From positions 23,555 through 87,554 of the forward strand of contig CAZABP010000016.1 in the NCBI GenBank assembly GCA_964483245.1: a stretch of DNA of 64,000 nucleotides, read 5' to 3'. The DNA is from CAZABP01 sp964483245 (GTDB taxonomy: Bacteria > Planctomycetota > UBA1135 > UBA2386). Below, piece by piece: positions 43,882 through 51,807 of this stretch; the stretch's first letter is position 1, and the number at the start of each line of letters is the position of its first letter. Under the pieces are notes generated by a model, which worked only from the letters and a program-made list of their open reading frames with translations, was not told the DNA's origin and did no database searches. The position numbers and the translations under genes are program-made.

Positions 43882-44352
43882 ATGGCTCATACGAATCGTC
43901 CAGAAGTGTCGTTCGGCATGCAGCTCAGCCGGTTCCTGTTCGCGCTGATCGCCGCGCTGCTGTTGATCGGGCTCCCGCTGCCCGGTGACGAGAGTGGTGG
44001 TGGCGAAGGCGGCATCGTGATCCTGCCTGGCGGCCGCAACCAGAACAACATCAGCAACCAGGGCGGGCCGCGCCTGCAGCTCCGACGCGAGCTCACGGCG
44101 CAGGACCTCGTCATGAGGCTGCCGGACAACATGGAACATGCGGTCGGAATGCTGTCGGTCGACGGTGCCGGCGCTGAGCTGCTCTGCATCGACGAAGGTC
44201 TCTGCGTCGTGCCGGCGGGTGCGCTCGAGCAGATGCACGGCCTGAATGCGAAGGTCCTGCAGATCCAGTTCGTTGCCCCGAACCTATCCACGTTGACGGT
44301 CGAGCTGCTGTTCGACGGCGACGGCGACGGCTACACGCTACGCGTCATGTGA
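43882..44352 (+). CDS. Small exported protein of unknown function in the sigma/anti-sigma operon
   Basis: A 156-residue protein. A hydrophobic segment (LSRFLFALIAALLLIGLPLP, about 15-34) is followed by a Gly-rich stretch (GDESGGGEGGIVILPGGRN). The mature part ends TVELLFDGDGDGYTLRVM. No family was recognised. It starts 1 bp after the anti-sigma gene (AGGAGTCCTGAGATGG supplies the ribosome-binding site), so it is probably the third gene of the regulon's own operon and ends at a strong hairpin. Confidence 0.6.
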   Translation: MAHTNRPEVSFGMQLSRFLFALIAALLLIGLPLPGDESGGGEGGIVILPGGRNQNNISNQGGPRLQLRRELTAQDLVMRLPDNMEHAVGMLSVDGAGAELLCIDEGLCVVPAGALEQMHGLNAKVLQIQFVAPNLSTLTVELLFDGDGDGYTLRVM

Positions 44353-44365
44353 GATTGCGCCGCAC

Positions 44366-44397
44366 GGTCATGCGCGGCGCCCGCGCCGCGCATGACC
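44366..44397. terminator. Perfect 14-bp hairpin terminator between convergent genes
   Basis: GGTCATGCGCGGCG (44366-44379) pairs exactly with CGCCGCGCATGACC (44384-44397) around a four-base loop. The hairpin covers the last codons of the GDPD gene on the minus strand and serves as the 3' end of the + strand operon. Confidence 0.65.
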
Positions 44398-45189
44398 CTG
44401 ATCCACGAGCGCGCGCAGCCGAGCCGGCAGGTTCGTCGTGATCATGTCGGCGCCGGCGGCCGCCGCGCCGACCAGCGCGAGGTCCGGATCGGCGGTGTAG
44501 ACGCAGAGCAGGTAGCCGGCCTGCTGCAGCAGCGCGATCTCTTCGAGGGGCACGCGATCCCAGGCCTGGTGCACGAACGATGCGCCGGTCTCTGGCAGCC
44601 GGCGCAGCCGCGCGGCGCCGAGCGGACGGCTCGCCAGCGCGCCGAGCGTCAGCCGCGGCTCGATCGCCTGCACGGCCGCGACCCAGTCCCAGTCGAACGA
44701 CTGCAGCAAGACCTGCTCGAGCAGGTCGAGTTCGCGCAGCAGGGCGACGACGGTTTCCGGGCGGCCGCCTTTGTGCTCGATCATCGCGACGGCGCGCGGC
44801 GTGATCAGCGCGAGCGCATCTGCCAGCGACGGCACGGTGGCACCAGCATCCGCCGCGGACCGCCAGCTGCCGGCATCGAGCCGCGCGATCTGCGCCAGCG
44901 TGTGCTGCGCGACGGCGAGATCGCACCCGCCGAACTGCGCGCGCGCATCCGTCGTCCGGTCGAGCGTCGCGTCGTGGATGCAGACCAGCGCGCCCTCCTT
45001 CGTCTCATGGATGTCGAACTCGATCGAGTCGGCCCCAGCGTCGAGTGCTGCGGTGAACGAAGGGAGCGTGTTCTCGGCGTGCGTGCCGGCGGCACCGCGA
45101 TGTCCGACGACGAGCGGCCGCTCGCGGCATCGCTCGCGCAGTCGTTCGGCCAACGGCGTCTGGCGGGCGGGGCGGATCGGGGGGCTCAT
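44368..45189 (-). CDS. Glycerophosphodiester phosphodiesterase
   Basis: A 273-residue (beta-alpha)8 enzyme. Catalytic His and metal ligands are in VVGHRGAAGTHAENTLPSF and IEFDIHETKEGALVCIHD. Further family segments are PSLADALALI and SFVHQAWDRVPLEE. It cleaves glycerophosphodiesters to glycerol-3-phosphate and an alcohol. A glpD-like gene for using that product lies 12 kb away. ATG 45189; divergent from the FliK-like gene. Confidence 0.92.
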   Translation of the reverse strand: MSPPIRPARQTPLAERLRERCRERPLVVGHRGAAGTHAENTLPSFTAALDAGADSIEFDIHETKEGALVCIHDATLDRTTDARAQFGGCDLAVAQHTLAQIARLDAGSWRSAADAGATVPSLADALALITPRAVAMIEHKGGRPETVVALLRELDLLEQVLLQSFDWDWVAAVQAIEPRLTLGALASRPLGAARLRRLPETGASFVHQAWDRVPLEEIALLQQAGYLLCVYTADPDLALVGAAAAGADMITTNLPARLRALVDQGHARRGRRA

Positions 45190-45246
45190 CGGACCAGCCG
45201 GCCCGCGTGAAGCCGCGGCCGGCGGGTGGCCGAAGATAGCGACGGC

Positions 45247-46344
45247 ATGGCGGCACAGGATGGGATCCCGATCCAGGCCGGCAGCGCGACCCCGCTGCCG
45301 GGCGCAGGAGCATCCCGGGCTCCAGTGCTGCAGGTCGGGCAGGTCCTGCAGGCGACCGTCACCGCCGTGTCCGGCGATGGCCGCGTGCGACTCGGACTGC
45401 TCGGCGTGATGCTCGACGCGCGCAGCATGGTGCCGCTGGAAGCGGGGCGCAGCTACGAGTTCACGGTCCTCGCGCTCGAGCCGGAGGTCCTGCTGCGACC
45501 TGCTGCCGCGGCTGGCACCAAGGCGCCGTTCCACGCGGGAACCCTGGCGCAGCTAGGGCCCGGGGCTGCCGAGCTCGCGCAGGCGCTGCATGAGCTCGTC
45601 GCCGTGGCTGCACGCGGACCGGTGCGCACCACCGGCTCGCCGCCGGCTGCTGCGCCCGACCTGCCGGCGCTCGCGACCCGCCCGGACCTGCCGCCGCGCG
45701 CGGAAGAGCTCGTGCAGTTCGCGCGCCAGCTCGGGCACGACCAGGAGGCGCGCGTGCTGCGCCTGCCGCTCGATGCGCCGCGCGCCGAGCCGGAGGCAGC
45801 GCTGTTGCGCGCCACCTGGAAGGCGCTCGCGCTCGCAGCGCGCGACGATGCGGCGCGGGAACCGGCCATGCGCCGTGCCGCCGAAACGCTGCTGCAGTCG
45901 CTGAACGGGATCGAGCTGGAGAACGCGCAGCGCAGTGAGCAGCGGCAGCCGGCCTGGGTCCCGCTGCCGCTGCCTGCAGGAGCCGAGCTGCGCGATGCGC
46001 GGTTGTTCTTCGAGGCGGTCGAGCAGGACGGTCGTCGCACGGGCGAGGCAGGGCCGGCTGCATTCCGCGCCGTGCTGCTGCTCGAGCTGACGCGGCTCGG
46101 TGAGCTGCGCGTCGACATCGAGATCGACGCCGAGCGGATCCAGGCGCGCTTCCATGCGGTCGAGCCGTCGGCATTGCCGGTGCTGCGCGACGGATTCCCC
46201 GCGCTGCGCGAGCAGCTCGAGCGACACGGACTGACGGTCGGTCACCTGGACCTGCGCCTGGCGGCGAACGGCCAGCTCCCGGTCGCCGACGTCCGCCTGC
46301 GGCCCGCCGATCGGCAGAGTGGAGTCGTGGACCTCCATGCGTGA
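45247..46344 (+). CDS. FliK C-terminal-domain (hook-length-control-like) protein
   Basis: A 365-residue protein. The central region is Ala/Pro/Leu-rich and probably flexible. The last ~110 residues (WVPLPLPAGAELRDARLFFE, LLLELTRLGELRVDIEIDAE, FPALREQLERHGLTVGHLDL) match the FliK C-terminal hook-length domain (Flg_hook). It overlaps the next gene, a FlhB C-terminal homologue, by 8 bp. FliK and FlhB work together to switch flagellar export specificity, so the pair is meaningful, yet no other flagellar gene is in the window. An in-frame GTG at 45226 is an alternative start. Confidence 0.7.
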   Translation: MAAQDGIPIQAGSATPLPGAGASRAPVLQVGQVLQATVTAVSGDGRVRLGLLGVMLDARSMVPLEAGRSYEFTVLALEPEVLLRPAAAAGTKAPFHAGTLAQLGPGAAELAQALHELVAVAARGPVRTTGSPPAAAPDLPALATRPDLPPRAEELVQFARQLGHDQEARVLRLPLDAPRAEPEAALLRATWKALALAARDDAAREPAMRRAAETLLQSLNGIELENAQRSEQRQPAWVPLPLPAGAELRDARLFFEAVEQDGRRTGEAGPAAFRAVLLLELTRLGELRVDIEIDAERIQARFHAVEPSALPVLRDGFPALREQLERHGLTVGHLDLRLAANGQLPVADVRLRPADRQSGVVDLHA

Positions 46345-46627
46345 CGACACAGCACCGCGCAAGGCAGCCGCCCTCGGCTACGACCGCGGTACGGACCGCG
46401 CGCCGCGCATCCTCGCGGCCGGTGGCGGGCAGGTCGCCGACAACATCGTCGAGCGTGCGCGTGAGCTCGGGATTCCGATCGAGCGGGATCCGGATCTGTT
46501 GACGTGCCTTGCGCCGCTGCGCGTCGGCGGCGAGATCCCGGTCGCCGCCTGGGTCGCCGTCGCGGAGATCCTGGCGTTCCTGTACGAGCGCAATCGCGGG
46601 CTAGTCACCAGCGCGCATCGTTCGTGA
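46337..46627 (+). CDS. FlhB C-terminal-domain homologue (FlhX type)
   Basis: A 96-residue soluble protein. AALGYDRGTDRAPRILAAGG followed by ADNIVERARELGIPIERDPD is the FlhB/YscU cytoplasmic switch domain. The autocleavage NPTH motif is absent, and there is no membrane part, as in FlhX-type stand-alone copies. It ends with FLYERNRGLV, close to the family's usual end. It overlaps the FliK-like gene by 8 bp. A truncated family 2 repeat begins 6 bp after its stop. Confidence 0.75.
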   Translation: MRDDTAPRKAAALGYDRGTDRAPRILAAGGGQVADNIVERARELGIPIERDPDLLTCLAPLRVGGEIPVAAWVAVAEILAFLYERNRGLVTSAHRS

Positions 46628-46633
46628 CCCCTC

Positions 46634-46671
46634 GCGTTCTCGCGACGGGCTTCACGGATCCTGCGGGCTAT
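46634..46671. repeat. Truncated right end of inverted-repeat family 2
   Basis: GCGTTCTCGCGACGGGCTTC and the following ACGGATCCTGCGGGCTA match the last ~38 bp of the elements at 40399 and 63676. The left part is missing. It lies between the FlhX-like gene and the aminotransferase start. Confidence 0.7.
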
Positions 46672-46682
46672 CGTGCTGCGCC

Positions 46683-47846
46683 ATGCCGGCGCGTGGCCGT
46701 TTCGTCCCGTCCGAAGTCCTGTTGCTCGGCCCCGGTCCGTCCCCGGTTGCGGCATCGGTGCGCGCTGCGATGGCGGCCGATCCGCTCGGGCACCTCGATC
46801 CGGAGTTCACCGCGCTGATGGATCGGGTGCAGGAGGATCTGCGGTTGCTGTGGGGCACGCAGAACCGGATGACGCTGCCGATCTCCGGGACCGGCAGTGC
46901 CGGCATGGAAGCGCTGCTGGTGAACCTGATCGAGCCGGGGGACCGCGTCGTGATCGGCGTGCACGGGATCTTCGGCGAGCGGATGGTCGAGATCGCTCGG
47001 CGGCTCCAGGCGGAGGTCGTCGTCGTCTCGGCGGAACCGGGGACTGCGCTCGATCCGCACCGGCTCGCGGCCGCGATCGACGCCGCGGGCACGAAGCTGG
47101 TCGCGTTCGTGCACGCGGAGACTTCGACCGGCGTGCTGCAGGATCCGCGCCCGATCGCACAGGCGGCGCGCAAGGCCGGAGCGTTGGTCCTGCTCGATTG
47201 CGTGACCAGTCTCGGTGGGACCGCGGTCGAGCTGGATGCGTGGGGCATCGACGCCGCGTACTCCGGCACGCAGAAGTGCCTGTCGGTCCCGCCTGGATTG
47301 AGCCCGATCAGCCTGTCCGACCGCGCGATGGCATGCGTCGCGGCGCGCACCGCGCCGCCTCCGTCGTGGTATCTCGATCTGAAGCTGCTCGGCGGCTACT
47401 GGGGTGGTGAGCGCGTCTACCACCACACCGCCCCGGTCGCGATGGTCTACGCGCTGGCCGCAGGGCTCGAGGATCTGTTCGCCGAAGGCCTGCCCGCGCG
47501 CCACGCGCGCCATCGCGCCGCCGGCGTCGCACTGGCGCGTGGTCTCCAAGCGCTCGGCCTGTCGCTGCTGGTCGAAGCGCCGCTGCGCACGCCGATGCTG
47601 ACTTCGGTGCGGGTCCCCGACGGCGTCGACGAACTGGCCGTCCGGCGCCACCTGCGCACACGGCACGCGATCGAGATCGGTGGGGGACTCGGCCCGTTGC
47701 GCGGCCGCATCTGGCGCATCGGTCTGATGGGGCACGGCGCGCGTGCGGATGCGATCGTGCGCGTGCTGACCGGGCTCGCGGACGCGCTCGCAGCACAGGG
47801 GCGCAGGACCGACGTCGCGGCTGCGCTCGCCTGCTCTGGGTTCTGA
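46683..47846 (+). CDS. PLP-dependent alanine/serine-glyoxylate aminotransferase family protein
   Basis: A 387-residue class V aminotransferase. It opens with SEVLLLGPGPSPVAASVRAA and GHLDPEF, typical of AGXT/SGAT. Cofactor-binding parts are GTGSAGMEALLVNLIEPGD, HAETSTGVLQDP and LLDCVTSLGG. The PLP lysine is in YSGTQKCLSVPPGLSP. Likely donors and acceptors are serine or alanine and glyoxylate, but related enzymes include 2-aminoethylphosphonate and ureidoglycine transaminases. A truncated repeat lies directly upstream, so the promoter may be within or beyond it. Confidence 0.88.
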   Translation: MPARGRFVPSEVLLLGPGPSPVAASVRAAMAADPLGHLDPEFTALMDRVQEDLRLLWGTQNRMTLPISGTGSAGMEALLVNLIEPGDRVVIGVHGIFGERMVEIARRLQAEVVVVSAEPGTALDPHRLAAAIDAAGTKLVAFVHAETSTGVLQDPRPIAQAARKAGALVLLDCVTSLGGTAVELDAWGIDAAYSGTQKCLSVPPGLSPISLSDRAMACVAARTAPPPSWYLDLKLLGGYWGGERVYHHTAPVAMVYALAAGLEDLFAEGLPARHARHRAAGVALARGLQALGLSLLVEAPLRTPMLTSVRVPDGVDELAVRRHLRTRHAIEIGGGLGPLRGRIWRIGLMGHGARADAIVRVLTGLADALAAQGRRTDVAAALACSGF

Positions 47847-47885
47847 GCCCCTGAACCGCCGCAACGCGGCGGCCGCATCCGGCGA

Positions 47886-47917
47886 GGAAACCACCCGGCG
47901 CCGCTGCGGCGGTTTCC
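47886..47917. terminator. Candidate terminator hairpin between convergent genes
   Basis: GGAAACC (47886-47892) pairs with GGTTTCC (47911-47917), with a GC-rich inner loop, followed by TTG. It lies between the aminotransferase and the glutamine synthetase-like gene, which converge. Confidence 0.5.
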
Positions 47918-47927
47918 TTGCAAGGGG

Positions 47928-49226
47928 CTAGAGCGCCGGCAGGTAGCGCTGCAGCTCCCAGGCGTGGACTTCGTCGGCGAACTCGGCCCACGCCAGCTTC
48001 GCCTGCGACAGCCAGGGCTGCACGAGCGGTTCCCCGAGCGCCGGTCCGAGCAGTTCATCCCGCTCGAACGCAACGATCGCATCGTGCAGCGTGGAGGGCA
48101 GCGTTGCGATGCGCGCGCGTTCGCGCCGCGGCAGCTCCGCAGGTGCCGCCGGGATCGGTTCCGGCAGTTCGAGACCGCGCGCGATCCCGTCGCGGCCGGC
48201 GGCCAGCAGGCCGGCGAACGCGAGGTACGGCTGGCAGCACGGATCGGGTGAGCGCAGCTCGGCCGGCAGCTCCGACTGCTCGCGCAGGCGCAGCATCGGC
48301 AGCGCGCCGTCGCTGCTCCACGCGACGAGCGACGCCGGCCTGCCGGGGAGCAGACGCTTGTAGCTGTTGATCAGCGGGTTGGTCAGCGCGCACAACGCGG
48401 CGGCATGCTCGAGGATGCCGGCCAGGAAGCCGCGCGCTGCCGGCAGGTTCGCCTGCAGCGCCGACGCGTCCTCCGCGTCGCGCAGATCGAACCGCAGGCG
48501 CAGCGACGAGCCGGCGGCGCCTGCAATCGGCCGCGGCAGGAACGTCGCGACGAACCCGCGCGCGCGGGCCAGCCGGCGGGCGAGCCGGCGCAGACGCACG
48601 AGCGCGTCGGCGGCCGCCAGCGCGTCGAGCGGGGCCAGTTCGCAGGCGATCTGCGCGGGCCCCGCGGCGCGCTGGATCGAGATCAACGCGATGCCGGCCG
48701 CTTCGAGCATCGCCGCCAGCTCCGCCTGGAACGCCTCGATGCGCAGGTCGGCGCGCGAGCTCGCATCGACCTCGCCGAGCGGCTGCCACTCCCCGTCCGC
48801 CGCGCGTTCGAGCAGGTACAGCTCGATCCGCGGACCGATCTTCAGTTGCAGCTCGTGCGCAGCGAGCTGGTGCAGCTCGCGCCGCAGGGCACGCCGCGGG
48901 CAGGGCACCACCCCGGACGTCGCCCCGAGCTCGGCCACGAGCGCCGCCGCCGGCACCGCGTCGGCCCACAACGACGGCAGGTGCGCGATCGTCGTCAGAT
49001 CCGGCTGCAGCTGCACGGTCTGTTCGAGTGCGCCGGCGACGCTGCCCGGTTCCACTTCGAGCCGGCCGGCCAGCGCCGTTGCAAATCCTGCTCTCGGCGC
49101 ATCGACGACGTGCTCGCGATCCAGCACATCGACGGCGCACAGCCGCAGGAGTCCGATCGCATGGGCGTCGAGGAATGCGTCCGCGCGCACGCGCGCCGGA
49201 TCCTTGGCTTGGGTGGTCGCAGGCAT
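47928..49226 (-). CDS. Glutamine synthetase homologue with a degenerate active site
   Basis: A 432-residue protein with the overall order of GSI-type synthetases: GPRIELYLLE (130-139), GPAQIACELAPLDALAAAD (189-207), FLPRPIAGAAGSSLRLRF (229-246), NPLINSYKRLLPG (283-295) and LRLREQSELPAELRSPDP (312-329). The metal Glu expected in the second motif is Ala, and the His of GxGxH in the third is lost (GAAGSSLRL). The scaffold and the Asn-Ser-Tyr-Lys-Arg loop remain. It is therefore probably not a glutamine synthetase. Upstream, 79 bp away, lies a family 1 repeat; the gene is divergent from gmhA. Confidence 0.75.
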   Translation of the reverse strand: MPATTQAKDPARVRADAFLDAHAIGLLRLCAVDVLDREHVVDAPRAGFATALAGRLEVEPGSVAGALEQTVQLQPDLTTIAHLPSLWADAVPAAALVAELGATSGVVPCPRRALRRELHQLAAHELQLKIGPRIELYLLERAADGEWQPLGEVDASSRADLRIEAFQAELAAMLEAAGIALISIQRAAGPAQIACELAPLDALAAADALVRLRRLARRLARARGFVATFLPRPIAGAAGSSLRLRFDLRDAEDASALQANLPAARGFLAGILEHAAALCALTNPLINSYKRLLPGRPASLVAWSSDGALPMLRLREQSELPAELRSPDPCCQPYLAFAGLLAAGRDGIARGLELPEPIPAAPAELPRRERARIATLPSTLHDAIVAFERDELLGPALGEPLVQPWLSQAKLAWAEFADEVHAWELQRYLPAL

Positions 49227-49304
49227 CGGGGTCGGCTGCGGACTGGATCGGATCGCCGCGCATCCGGTCTGAACTCCTCGGCTGGCGCGTCCGCGGGCGG
49301 CGGG

Positions 49305-49470
49305 CTAGAAGTCGTTGCGCAGATGCTTCGCAGGCGAGGCCAAGCCAGCGCGGCCGAGGGCAAGGAGCGGGATCGCAGGCGAATCGGTGGATTCGCCGCA
49401 GATCGCGCGACGCCGCCCTCGGGTGCGGGGGCCGGCCGCAGCCGCGGAGGCTTTGTGAAACGACTTCTGA
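49305..49470. repeat. Inverted-repeat element, family 1 copy B (166 bp)
   Basis: Starts CTAGAAGTCGTTGCGCAG and ends GTGAAACGACTTCTGA. Its reverse complement matches copy A (6658-6823) along the whole length with about 90% identity by eye. The same end of the element (GTGAAACGACTTCT) faces a downstream gene start in both copies. No transposase is encoded. Confidence 0.85.
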
Positions 49471-49481
49471 ACAGCCATGCG

Positions 49482-50051
49482 ATGGACAAGGCCGCGTTGA
49501 CCGCCCAGATCCGCGAGAGCATCGCGACGAAGGAGCGCCTGCTCGCGTCCTGCATGGATTCCGTGATGGATCTGTGCGCCGCCGCCGTCCGCGCGATCCG
49601 CGGGGGTGGCAAGCTGCTGTTCTGCGGCAACGGCGGGTCCTCCTGCGACGCCGCGCACGCCGCCGGCGAACTGGTCGGCTGGTTCGAACGGAAGGACCGC
49701 CCGCCATACGCCGCGATCGCGCTCGGGCACGAGGTGCCGGCGCTGACGGCGATCGCGAACGACTCCGGTTACGAGCAGGTGTTCGCACGCCAGGTGGAGG
49801 CCCTTGCGCGCCCCGGCGATCTCGTCGTCGGCTTCTCGACGTCAGGCGGCTCCAAGAACGTGCTGCGCGCACTCGAGACCGCGCGCAAGCTCGGCGTCGC
49901 GACGGCGGCGCTGACCGGCCAGCGTGGCGGTCCGATCGCCGAGCTGGCCGACCACTGTGTCCGCGTGCCCTCGACCGAGACCCCGCGGATCCAGGAGAGC
50001 CACCTGCTGTGCGTGCACCTGTTGTGTGCCGCGGTCGAGCAGGAATGCTGA
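49482..50051 (+). CDS. gmhA: Phosphoheptose isomerase (SIS domain)
   Basis: A 189-residue SIS-fold isomerase. Motifs: GGGKLLFCGNGGSSCDAAHA, ELVGWFERKDRPPYAAIALG, VGFSTSGGSKNVLRALETAR and TPRIQESHLLCVHLLCAAVE (with the catalytic Glu/His region). It converts sedoheptulose 7-phosphate to D-glycero-D-manno-heptose 7-phosphate for LPS-type heptose. ATG 49482 lies 11 bp after the family 1 repeat; an in-frame GTG within the repeat end (49455) is an alternative start. Confidence 0.92.
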   Translation: MDKAALTAQIRESIATKERLLASCMDSVMDLCAAAVRAIRGGGKLLFCGNGGSSCDAAHAAGELVGWFERKDRPPYAAIALGHEVPALTAIANDSGYEQVFARQVEALARPGDLVVGFSTSGGSKNVLRALETARKLGVATAALTGQRGGPIAELADHCVRVPSTETPRIQESHLLCVHLLCAAVEQEC

Positions 50052-50052
50052 T

Positions 50053-51807
50053 CTAGGCCAGGCTCCAGGCCAGCAGCAGCGCGCCGCTGGTCCACAGCAC
50101 GAGCGCGAGCGGCAGGCCGACCCGCATGAAGTCACGGAACCGGTAGCCACCCGGTCCGAACACCAGGATGTTCGGCTTGTACGCGAACGGGTTGGCGAAG
50201 CTCAGACTCGCCGCATAGGCGACTGCGAGCGCGAACGAGCGATCGTCGACGCCGGCGGCGGCGGCTGCCGCGAGTGCGATCGGGGTCATGATCACGGCGA
50301 CGGCGTTGTTCGACAGGAACTCGGTCAACACCGCGGTGATCAGGAACATGCCGACCAGCAGCACGCCGGGCCCGTGACCGCCGAACGTGCTGGCGAGGAA
50401 CTCGCCGACGACCCGATCCGTCTCCTGAAGTTCCATTGCGCGGCTGAGCGCGATCGTGCCGCCGATGAACACCAGCACCGGCCAGTTGACGGCGGTCTGT
50501 GCCTGGCGCACGCCGAGGCAGCCGGTCACGACCATCAACGTCGCTCCGATCAGCGCGGCGACGCACGTGTGCACGACGCCGGTCACGAACAGCACGAGCA
50601 CCAGCCCGATGATCGCGAACGCCAGCGGTGCCTTGTGCCGGTGGTAGACGACCTCGTCGACCCCTTCGATCAGGTGGTAGTCCGGACTGCGGCGCAGCGA
50701 GACCTTGCTGCGGTCGTCGCCGAATGCCAGCAGCACGTCGCCGGCGTGCACGATCAGCTCATCGAGGCGGTCGCGCAGGTGGTGCCCCGCACGCTGCAGC
50801 GCGACCGGAACCGCACCATGTTCCGATTTCAGCCGCAGCTGCCGGACCCGCTTCCCGATCTGGCCGGACGTGTGCGTCAGCGCGACCTCGAAGAAGCTCA
50901 TCGTGCCGGGATCGAACGTGTCCCCCTCCCCCGTCGGCGTGCGCTCGGCGACCTGCAACGCCGTCAGCTCCTCGACCGGTCCGGTCAACACGAGCAGGTC
51001 GTGCGCCGCGATCGTCAGGTCGCGAAACGGCGGCGCCAGCACCTTCTCGTCGCGGACGATCAGCATCGGACGCACTGCAGGCGCCGCGCCGAAGTCGCGC
51101 ACCGGTCGGTTGAGCAGACGGCTGCGCGGGCCGATCCGCACCTCCATGACGTACTCGCGCAGCTCCTGGGCACCCGGCATCGTCGCCAGCGACGGGATCC
51201 GTGGCAGCTGCCGGCGGCCGACGAGCGCGAGCCACAGGATCCCGACTCCTGCGAGCACGATCCCGATCGGTGTCAACTCGAACATCCCGAGACCCGGCCG
51301 CCCGTGCTCTTCGAGTGCACCGCTGACGAGCAGGTTGGTCGACGTCCCGACCAGCGTGCACAGGCCGCCGAGGATCGATGCATACGACAGCAGCATCAGC
51401 AGTCTGGACGGCGCGAGCCCGGTCGTGCGGCAGATGCTGGTGACGACCGGCAGGAACGTCACGACGACCAGCGTGTTGTTGACGAATGCCGACAGCACCG
51501 CCGCCATCAGCATGATCAAGAGCCCGATCGAGGCTTCGCTGCTGCCGGTGCGCGACAGGATCCGTGCGGCCAGCAGGGACGCGGCGCCGGTGCGCAGGAA
51601 CGCCTCCCCGACGACGAACAGCGCCGCGACCGTCACGACCGCCGAGTGCGCGAAGCCGGACACCGCGCGTTCGACCGGCAGCAGACCCGGCAGCGTCACG
51701 GCGACCACCAGCAGCACGCCGGCCACGATCATCGGCAGCTTCTCGAGCGCCAGCAGGACGATCGTGACGACGCCCAGCGCCAGCAGATACGGATGCTCGA
51801 GGGTCAC
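50053..51807 (-). CDS. SLC13/DASS-type permease with two TrkA-C domains
   Basis: A 584-residue membrane protein. The N-terminal half (YLLALGVVTIVLLALEKLPM to GMFELTPIGIVLAGVGILWL) and the C-terminal half (PLAFAIIGLVLVLFVTGVV to the end) are membrane domains with LVGTSTNLLVSG and NAVAVIMTPIALAAA, as in the divalent-anion symporter family. Between them are two TrkA-C (RCK) domains (PPFRDLTIAAHDLLVLTG; LDELIVHAGDVLLAFGDD). The substrate could be sulfate, phosphate or a dicarboxylate. GTG 51807 overlaps the SDR stop (GTGA). It converges with gmhA, 1 bp between stops. Confidence 0.88.
   Translation of the reverse strand: MTLEHPYLLALGVVTIVLLALEKLPMIVAGVLLVVAVTLPGLLPVERAVSGFAHSAVVTVAALFVVGEAFLRTGAASLLAARILSRTGSSEASIGLLIMLMAAVLSAFVNNTLVVVTFLPVVTSICRTTGLAPSRLLMLLSYASILGGLCTLVGTSTNLLVSGALEEHGRPGLGMFELTPIGIVLAGVGILWLALVGRRQLPRIPSLATMPGAQELREYVMEVRIGPRSRLLNRPVRDFGAAPAVRPMLIVRDEKVLAPPFRDLTIAAHDLLVLTGPVEELTALQVAERTPTGEGDTFDPGTMSFFEVALTHTSGQIGKRVRQLRLKSEHGAVPVALQRAGHHLRDRLDELIVHAGDVLLAFGDDRSKVSLRRSPDYHLIEGVDEVVYHRHKAPLAFAIIGLVLVLFVTGVVHTCVAALIGATLMVVTGCLGVRQAQTAVNWPVLVFIGGTIALSRAMELQETDRVVGEFLASTFGGHGPGVLLVGMFLITAVLTEFLSNNAVAVIMTPIALAAAAAAGVDDRSFALAVAYAASLSFANPFAYKPNILVFGPGGYRFRDFMRVGLPLALVLWTSGALLLAWSLA

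Noticed and set aside
45247..46627. Evidence for a flagellar gene cluster
   Set aside because: Only the FliK-C and FlhX-like genes are present; no hook, rod, motor or export-gate genes are nearby.
46378..46755. A minus-strand open frame over the FlhX-like gene
   Set aside because: It is antisense to the FlhX-like gene and the truncated repeat; it only resembles other frames because of the repeat.
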